Positions 56,741 to 64,000 of a stretch of 64,000 bases of DNA are shown here, one piece after another. The notes below the pieces were generated by a model. The model saw nothing but the letters and a program-made list of their open reading frames with translations. It ran no database searches and was not told the origin of the DNA. Source of the stretch: Corylus avellana (Eukaryota; Streptophyta; Magnoliopsida; Fagales; Betulaceae). The position numbers and the translations under genes were made by a program. Every line of letters starts with the position of its first letter. Position 1 is the stretch's first letter. Location: the NCBI RefSeq assembly GCF_901000735.1, contig NC_081541.1:41199021-41263020 (forward strand), given 5' to 3'.

Positions 56741-58105
56741 TGGTTGGTCTCCGTCAATATCAAGCCTCTTTATTATATATCTCTCTTCTAGTGATAAAAA
56801 CACATGGAAAAAAAAAATGAAAAATAAGTTCTTATGATTCTGTTAAGTTACAATTAACTTTATGCTATATAAAAACTGGCTAGAAATTTCATGCAGTAAG
56901 CAAAAAATACATATTTCTTACAAATTGATTTGTAGGAAATTTCTCATAAATCAGTCTCTAATTAAAAGTGACGTTATATTGCGACATAGATCTCTGCACC
57001 TAACTTTGGTTTTAAATTTTAATGAAAACCATTAGACTAATATGTTAGCACCAATTATTTTGCGCTAAGTGTCATTTTTAATAAAAAAAATATATATACA
57101 TAAAAATAAAAAAAAATAAAAAAGGAGTTTGAGTTTAGGTCTCACTTCTTTTTCTTAATAGAAGATTTGTCTGAGTTTAAGTTCATAGTCATTGTGAGTT
57201 TACTTGTGAGTATCGAGTCTCATATTAAGAAAGTATAAAGAAAAAAAGTAATTAATATACCCAAGTGAACCCAAACCCATTAGATTAGGCTTTTGGACTA
57301 AAATGGTGTTCAAATATATATATTAATGTACTATTGATAAAAACTTTCAAACCGTTCATCACCTCAACACATTGTAGCATCTTAAAGTCTTTTTTTATTC
57401 TTTTCTCTCCACTCTCTCTTTCCTTTGTTGGTAAAAAGAGTACTTATTTCCGTTAATTATTCAAAAGACATTCCTCGTACACTTTTTAATTATCATCTCT
57501 CTTTAATTCCTTTGTTGGAGTTACTTAATTATTTTTTTAAAATTCTTTTCTTTAGGTTGTTGGCAATGAATAACTTTTTCTTCTTCTCGATTCTTATCTT
57601 TCTTCCAAAGCATTTCCACGAAATTAAACATTATTCCTTTCTTTCTTATTTGATTTACCATTTTTTTTCTCCTCCATACCAATCACCTTTAGTGTGGGTT
57701 TGCTCTTGCCCTAAAGGAGTTCATTTTCTTTTGAGTTGTTTTATTGGGTGTGTCCTCTAAGCATTATCAGAAAAAATAATCACTACTGCTAAAAATGCTC
57801 TAAGAACACCGACATATTAAGAAGATGAGGAGTAGCGGACATAAAATTGGTGATTTATAAAGATTGTCATGAATACAAATTTTCAAATTGCTTAGTTAGT
57901 AGGTAAAATTGAACTTTATAATGAATTTTAGGAAACTTCAAATTGACTAATCATTTCAGAGTGATAACACAGATTATAGAGACCACGTGCTTTGCTTGAG
58001 ATGGAGATGAAGAAGGTTGAGTTTCCTTCTAGAGTTGCCTCCTTGTGTGGGGAGGCAGCCAAAGATTTGGAGGGATTCTCGATCGCCAACATACATAGAA
58101 GGATT

Positions 58106-59429
58106 CACTAAAAAAAAATCCAAACTTTGTGATGTGTCAACAGTTTGAGTTTTCGAAAACGTCACCAAAAGGTGACATTTTTTTTTGGGTAAAACAACAC
58201 CTCTCTAAGGGGTGTCGTTTGAACAGTTACACATCACTAATTAATTAGTGACGTGTGATGTTTCGCTGTTCACACACCACTAATTAGTGATGTGCACACA
58301 TTCAACACGTCACTAATTAGTGACATGTCACATGTTATTAATTTTAAATTTTGAATTTTAAACTTGTTTTTTTTTGCCCTTTTTTCTTTAATCATTCTTC
58401 TTTCTCCCTTTTCTCACGTACGCCTCCCCTGCTGCCGCTCTTATTTTCTCACCTCCCATCTCTCAGCTCATCAAGACCCTCAAATATCCGATACCCTCAA
58501 ATTTCAGCGATCTCTTGCTCTTGAATCCTCTCACCCACTCTCCAAACTTCTCTCACATCAGCTAATCCAATCTCTCTCATCAATGATCCTATCACCGCCC
58601 GATTCGCTTCAACGTTTCTGCAATCAAATGCTTGTTTTCTTTTGTTACAAGAAACATTTTTTTTGTTTTTTGATTTGACTTGATTTCGTTTATCCTATCA
58701 TTCTGTGTGTTTTTGCAATCGTTGAAGGAGCTTGTTTTTCCGCAGCATGAAATTTAGTTTTTGTTTTTTCTTTTCTTTTTTTTTTTTGTTTTTTTTCTTT
58801 TTTTTTTGTGTAGTTGTTGAAGGCTGAGAAGGTGCGAAGGAGAGAAAAAGAGAGAGATTCGTGGTTAATGTTGAAGGTTGACAAGGTGAGAAAGAGTGGG
58901 GAGGGGTTTTGGGGACTGTGATGTCTTTTGGGCGAGATCGAGGAGGACAGGCAATGGAATTTTGGTGAATTTGCAGAAAGTGAATTCCATTGTTCCATTG
59001 TGCGTGACATTGGCGATCCCTGCCTCTCTCAATCTCCCATATATAGCTGTAAGACTCGATCTATTCAACCATATTTTTCTGATTTGGGTTTCTGATCATT
59101 TCGGCTCGAACAATAATGAATAATCGACTCCTATTGTGGTGATTTCTGATTTGGGTTTTTACTTTTTTTGGTTGCTCGTTTTGCAGGCTTGTCAACGAAG
59201 ATGTGTACGGACTCAACCATTGCAGAGGCCGGGCTCTTGGGTCCTCTGAGAAAAAATAAAAAAATTTATTTTTTTTATAACTTTTTTTTCTAAGGGTAGT
59301 AAACAGTAAAAATGTCATTACTCCCCTTTCTTGTCTACCAAACTTTTTTCATTTTAAAAAACGTTACTATAGCACCTCACTAATAGGTTTTGGCCCAAAA
59401 AGTCACAAAATCTACATATTTTTATAGTG
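58106..59429. mobile_element. CACTA element, family II, with internal non-transposon-like DNA
   Basis: The left end CACTAAAAAAAAATCC and right end (reverse complement) CACTATAAAAATATG share '...TTTGTGA' further in. ATT flanks both sides (58103-58105 and 59430-59432), giving a 3-bp duplication. Subterminal palindromes CACTAATTAGTG with TGACGTG occur at 58220-58325. The interior (about 58473-59250) is GC-richer with pyrimidine-rich then coding-like text and possible splice signals ('tttttgcaggcttg' at about 59177). It looks like captured host sequence, though no protein was recognised. Confidence 0.75.
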
Positions 59430-59432
59430 ATT

Positions 59433-60574
59433 TTTCCTCTTTAATCATTATATTTATTTCAAAATGTCAAAAAGTGCAACTGAAAAAAAAAAAATTAAAT
59501 AATATATATAGTCACTTAGTTTTTTAAATGAGTAATGATAGGCTTACAAACAAATTTTATAAAAAAAAAATTTATAATATGATTGAAAATGAAAAAAACT
59601 CAACTTTTGAGAAACATTGTGCCACATCATGTTGATTTTTTTTGTTTTTTTTTTTCTTCTGTATAATTTATTTGTAAGCTTAACTTTTTTCTTTTAAAGG
59701 AATGATTATGGGTAGGTATCAGTTCTAACGGTAACAGTAGAGGTATTTTCGAAATATTAACCTCAATTGTCAGTTAAATTGGATAATTCACTAAATTCAT
59801 TTTGATAAGAATAAATTTTAAAATTTTCGGTTAAAATCGTTCAGTTAATTGGCTAACTTGGGTTTTTTTTTTTTTTAATTGGGACAATACTATTTTTAAA
59901 TGGGCCAAAATTTGGTTGTTTTGAACTTTTAGAGGGCCTTTTTTTTTAATAAAAAAAAAAAAAAAAAAAAAAAACTAAAACAAGAGTTTAATCTTGAACA
60001 TACAAAACAATAAAATCTTTTTTTTAGGCCAAATCGGTTATTTTTTTAGCCCAAATGGTTTTCTTAAGGCTAAAGAAGTATTTATTGGACATGTTTAATT
60101 ATAAGCACCCTTAACATATTCATTATCTTAGATTATTACAAATTGTCGCTAATATAGATAAAATTAAATTAGAACTGATTCATATTGCTAGGATGCTGCC
60201 CTACCATACTTTGGCGGTTAAGTCGTTTTAGATTTGGTTACCGATGTCGATATAAATTTTTATTTCGATTACCGTTAGAGTTAGTAGATAGTCGATGGCG
60301 GTTTCGGTGACGTAGGCAGTAATAAGATATTTTGCCCACCCTTAAGAATGGTGCTTTTACAATGTTACATGTAATCACCTAGTGTGCCGAGAATTTTAAC
60401 CACAATAAAGGTCTTACTTTTAAATGCATCAAAGTGACCCCCACTTCACGTGCATTTGAGTTTACGATCCCATGAGATTTATAATTGTTATAAGTAGTTG
60501 TGAGGTTCTTTTTTTTTTTTTTTTTGACGGAGAACTTGTCCAATTTTGGTTTATTTTGTGTACTTATATATCCC
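59433..60574. other. intergenic; possible MITE, no gene
   Basis: Contains phrases suggesting a MITE at 59530-59705 ('aggcttacaaacaaatt' / 'aatttatttgtaagctt'). The rest is AT-rich. This stretch is absent from the equivalent place in unit U1 (52404/52405). Confidence 0.5.
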
Positions 60575-61145
60575 TGTCACGCAAACTCTAGACCCGTGCA
60601 AAGGGTTTCAAATATTTATTTTGTTAGTGTTATAAAAGTACACGAAATGCCTATGCTTGCACTCAATCGTGCCATTTTGTTGGCTTGTGTTTGGGAAAGA
60701 CAACCTATGAGAGATAGTACGAATCGAATAAAAATATTTGTCTCTCTGCTTCATCATGCCTTTGTCTACATTTACTGATGAAATTAATGGTAAAATTATT
60801 GATACGTGCAGGAGCAGATCCTATATATTGGTCTTATAGGTGAGGATGAATCTCAGAAATATATAGGATTCCCAACATGGGATATTAGTTTAATTATTTG
60901 ATGTATTTAGCTTAACGACATTGGTTGAAATCAGTGTCTCAGTTTTTTAACATCTTTATAATTTGTTTCTATATCTTGGTGTTTGATGTTTTCTACTGCG
61001 TCATTTGGTAGCTTAGTACCACTCCAATTGAGAACGTATCATGCATGGGCGAGATTGAAAGAAAAAAAAAGATCACTATGGAAGAAAAGCCAAATGGGTC
61101 TTGATTTTTCTTAATGATAACTTGGCATGATCTTTATTAAAATAT
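60575..61145. repeat. copy of 52405-53010
   Basis: 'tgtcacgcaaactctagacc' onward runs parallel to 52405 with a few percent difference and a shortened A run. Homology ends near 61145. 61146-61319 is unrelated and holds 'cagccggcagccg'/'gacggctgg'. Confidence 0.8.
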
Positions 61146-61319
61146 GTGGTGCGACGCTCAATTCAAAGCGTCCCTGTGGTTATTTAGAAAGCAAATAAAT
61201 ACCAGCCGGCAGCCGTTTCTTTATTTATTTCTTTCCTTTATTTGTTTCATTTGTAAATGCTTGACGGCTGGTACGTTAAGCATCTGAAAAGTTTCATAAC
61301 TCATGCATATGTAAGAATG

Positions 61320-61419
61320 NNNNNNNNNNNNNNNNNNNNNNNNNNNNNNNNNNNNNNNNNNNNNNNNNNNNNNNNNNNNNNNNNNNNNNNNNNNNNNNNN
61401 NNNNNNNNNNNNNNNNNNN
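61320..61419. other. assembly gap (100 N)
   Basis: Exactly 100 N, directly at the left end of repeat C2. Confidence 0.98.
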
Positions 61420-62142
61420 TGTTAAATGCTTTACTTCCTCTCCTATAATGGATTCTTTCTCCTTATCAAAGTGAGAAAAGTATTTGCGAGAAAGCCTGAC
61501 AAAGGGAGCATCCTCTTTCTTCAGGTCCTTTTTGTGTTCCTCAATTTGCTTGCCTTGTTTGCGATGGTTGCAACCGGAAGAGTCATTGAAGGCGAACATA
61601 TATAATTTCTCAAGAACAAAAAAAGGAAGTTGATTCTCGAGTAATATCAAGTCATAAAGTAAATAATTTACCAGCCATGGCTTACTCAATATGTAATCCG
61701 GTTCTTTTTTAGAGGTTTTTAAGAAGAGCTCAATTATAAAGATGGCATCCAATAGAATCATTACCAGAAAATGTTCTTCACTACTACTGATGCGCTCAAA
61801 GATCTCTGAATAGCAATGACGGATTTTTTTTTTGTCGTCTTTAATGATCTTTAGAAGATCATTGGGACTCTTCTCGGTCCGTTTCAAGAAATGCACAAAA
61901 TATCTCTGTTTGTGCTTTTCCATGTCCTCCAATTCAACCTGGTTGTGATGAAAGGGTCCTATTGAGACTAGCTTAGGAGTGTTGGCTTCTTCGTTTACCT
62001 TGCGCAGTTGCTTGGGGACCTTGTAGATACACCATTCTGCCAACTCCGAGTCCGAAGGGTCTTGTGGAATGTCGTTCGCACGGTCTCGTGGAATGTCAAT
62101 CACCACCGCGGCAAGTTGCGCACTACAGGGGATGTTTTCCAT
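61420..62142 (-). CDS. DUF247-C copy, N-terminal 241 codons, cut by gap
   Basis: The reading from the ATG at 62142 (MENIPCSAQLAAVVIDIPRD) to EEVKHLT is the same as gene C residues 1-241; I saw no amino-acid difference. The rest lies in or beyond the gap, and the sequence on the far side of the gap is not DUF247. It is therefore either an incompletely assembled second gene, a truncated copy, or the same locus represented twice. Intron acceptor, LTR remnant and promoter are present upstream as in gene C. Confidence 0.8.
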
Positions 62143-62281
62143 CCCACAAGTTTCTTTTCCTAGGGACAATCATTGGCAATATAATAATCATTATATTATA
62201 TTGATTATTAGAAACAATATAATATAATAATCATTGGCATGCAGTATAATAATCATTATATTGATTATTATATATCCAACC

Positions 62282-62502
62282 CACAAGTTTAAGGTTTTAT
62301 TTACTATAAATACATGCATGTTATAAAGACAATGATAGAATATTAGAAACAATTAATATTGCATATTATTTTCAATCCCTTTTGCCTCAAGTAGTCCTTG
62401 ACAAAATATTGACTGGAGAAGAGTTACAATTCTATTGTGTTTGTTTTTGTGAATCCACGACCCCATTCTGCATTAGCAACTCTATCACGAGGATAACACA
62501 GA
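62282..62502 (+). mobile_element. truncated LTR, third copy
   Basis: Same as 55985-56205 at an offset of 6297. Confidence 0.75.
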
Positions 62503-62900
62503 AGTAAACACATGACACTAGGTGGGATGTATGATAGGAAATCTCTTACAATGGCATGAAACACTTCAAAGAAAACAAAAATTTTCTCTACATCAACCAA
62601 GTATATACTGATAATATTCATCTCTTTTTTATTATTTTTTATTTTTTGTAAGTAGATAATATTCATCTCTTAAGTCTTATCAATCTTATTATAATTTTGT
62701 TATTATTTTATGAATATATTGAAATAATAAATGAAAATTTATATTATTTCTTGTGAACTGTGAATAGTTGAATTTATTTAATTATTTTTTTAACAATACA
62801 ACCTATAATAACTGTATTAACAAACTCAACTGGAATATTAAAACACTTCGAAAACTTTAAGAAAGAAGTATATAATAAAATAAAACTTGAAAGTAAGAAC

Positions 62901-63040
62901 CTGCAAATTTCGCTTGCAAGAAATACTTGTATTGCTTGAGAGCACTAAATTCTTCCTCTTTATTAGTTGCCAACACTCGTGGGTTTCTACTGATAATGCA
63001 TCCACTCTTCTTCTTCTACTTGTATTTATAGTACTCATGG
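62901..63040 (-). promoter_or_regulatory. promoter and first exon of the DUF247-C copy
   Basis: Minus-strand TATAAATA at 63030-63023. The leader ends at 62901 with GT at 62900-62899. Confidence 0.6.
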
Positions 63041-64000
63041 TTGGTCTCCGTCAATATCAAGCCTCTTTATTATATATCTCTCTTCTAGTGATAAAAACAC
63101 ATGGAAAAAAAAAATGTAAAATAAGTTCTTATGATTCTGTTAAGTTACAATTAACTTTATGCTATATAAAAACTGGCTAGAAATTTCATGCAGTAAGCAA
63201 AAAATACATATTTCTTACAAATTGATTTGTAGGAAATTTCTCATAAATCAGTCTCTAATTAAAAGTGACGTTATATTGCGACATAGATCTCTGCACCTAA
63301 CTTTGGTTTTAAATTTTAATGAAAACCATTAGACTAATATGTTAGCACCAATTATTTTGCGCTAAGTGTCATTTTTAATAAAAAAAATATATATACATAA
63401 AAATAAAAAAAAATAAAAAAGGAGTTTGAGTTTAGGTCTCACTTCTTTTTCTTAATAGAAGATTTGTCTGAGTTTAAGTTCATAGTCATTGTGAGTTTAC
63501 TTGTGAGTATCGAGTCTCATATTAAGAAAGTATAAAGAAAAAAAGTAATTAATATACCCAAGTGAACCCAAACCCATTAGATTAGGCTTTTGGACTAAAA
63601 TGGTGTTCAAATATATATATTAATGTACTATTGATAAAAACTTTCAAACCGTTCATCACCTCAACACATTGTAGCATCTTAAAGTCTTTTTTTATTCTTT
63701 TCTCTCCACTCTCTCTTTCCTTTGTTGGTAAAAAGAGTACTTATTTCCGTTAATTATTCAAAAGACATTCCTCGTACACTTTTTAATTATCATCTCTCTT
63801 TAATTCCTTTGTTGGAGTTACTTAATTATTTTTTTAAAATTCTTTTCTTTAGGTTGTTGGCAATGAATAACTTTTTCTTCTTCTCGATTCTTATCTTTCT
63901 TCCAAAGCATTTCCACGAAATTAAACATTATTCCTTTCTTTCTTATTTGATTTACCATTTTTTTTCTCCTCCATACCAATCACCTTTAGTGTGGGTTTGC

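Larger units (their letters stand above)
55123..57703. repeat. long direct repeat, copy C1
   Basis: Matches 61420-64000 (window end) at an offset of 6297, with only occasional substitutions and two compensating 1-bp indels. It includes the N-terminal 241 codons of gene C, its 5' intron, promoter and upstream flank. Confidence 0.92.
61420..64000. repeat. long direct repeat, copy C2
   Basis: Second copy of 55123-57703, running from the gap to the window end. Differences seen include 'ctagaaag'/'cttgaaag' near 62888 and 'cactagtggg'/'cactcgtggg' near 62975. Confidence 0.92.

Noticed and set aside
57425..57760. 111-aa hydrophobic frame
   Set aside because: The homologous region at 51360-51690 does not keep the frame; it is part of the repeated noncoding flank.
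58364..59123. Frames of 60-106 aa in CACTA family II
   Set aside because: Partly low complexity and overlapping on both strands. The interior may contain captured exons but no frame is convincing as a gene.

Overview
This is nuclear DNA from a flowering plant, most likely a woody eudicot. It is AT-rich, has spliced genes with GT..AG introns and TATAAATA promoters, and is full of copia LTR elements, CACTA elements, MITEs and SINE-like repeats. The species cannot be named from the sequence. N runs show it is a draft scaffold: five gaps of exactly 100 N (10586, 15151, 17931, 39552, 61320) and four of other lengths (8195, 42236, 43269, 43585).

Region 1 (1-5 kb): a decayed BAM1/CLAVATA1-like LRR-receptor-kinase fragment on the minus strand. 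It is followed by one convincing two-exon plus-strand gene for a Nodulin-like/NFD4-type major-facilitator membrane protein (1887-4590, 602 aa). Region 2 (5-15 kb): a broken copia element with LTR, primer binding site and gag; a SINE-like repeat; a DUF247 3' fragment cut by a gap; an intron-containing but truncated copy of a SWIM zinc-finger/MULE-transposase-derived gene; and a copia RNase H remnant.

Region 3 (15-64 kb) is a cluster of DUF247 (UPF0481, At3g47200-like) genes in birth-and-death evolution. Three look intact, all on the minus strand: A 18812-20347 (511 aa), B 46113-47615 (500 aa) and C 54523-55845 (440 aa). A fourth (61420-62142) is an apparently identical copy of C cut by a gap. 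Relics lie at 10235, 27270, 31243, 35388 (plus strand) and 41957 (plus strand). The paralogues share a module: a TATA promoter, a noncoding first exon, and a 5'-UTR intron whose acceptor lies just before the start ATG. In B, C and the C copy this intron carries the same family of LTR, so that insertion probably predates the duplications. Orphan copies of the promoter module occur without an adjacent gene.

Three long near-identical direct repeats (15.5/22.7 kb, 35.6/42.0 kb, 55.1/61.4 kb) each end at a 100-N gap. Recent tandem duplication and uncollapsed haplotypes or scaffolding redundancy are both possible, and copy-number claims should wait until that is settled. The remaining space is transposon sequence: three CACTA families (two with 3-bp target duplications), nested copia pieces, solo LTRs and several MITE families. 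The most interesting signals are the DUF247 cluster with its shared regulatory module, a Cys-rich hydrophobic insertion found in only some paralogues, and the GC-rich palindromic array at 41.3-41.8 kb.
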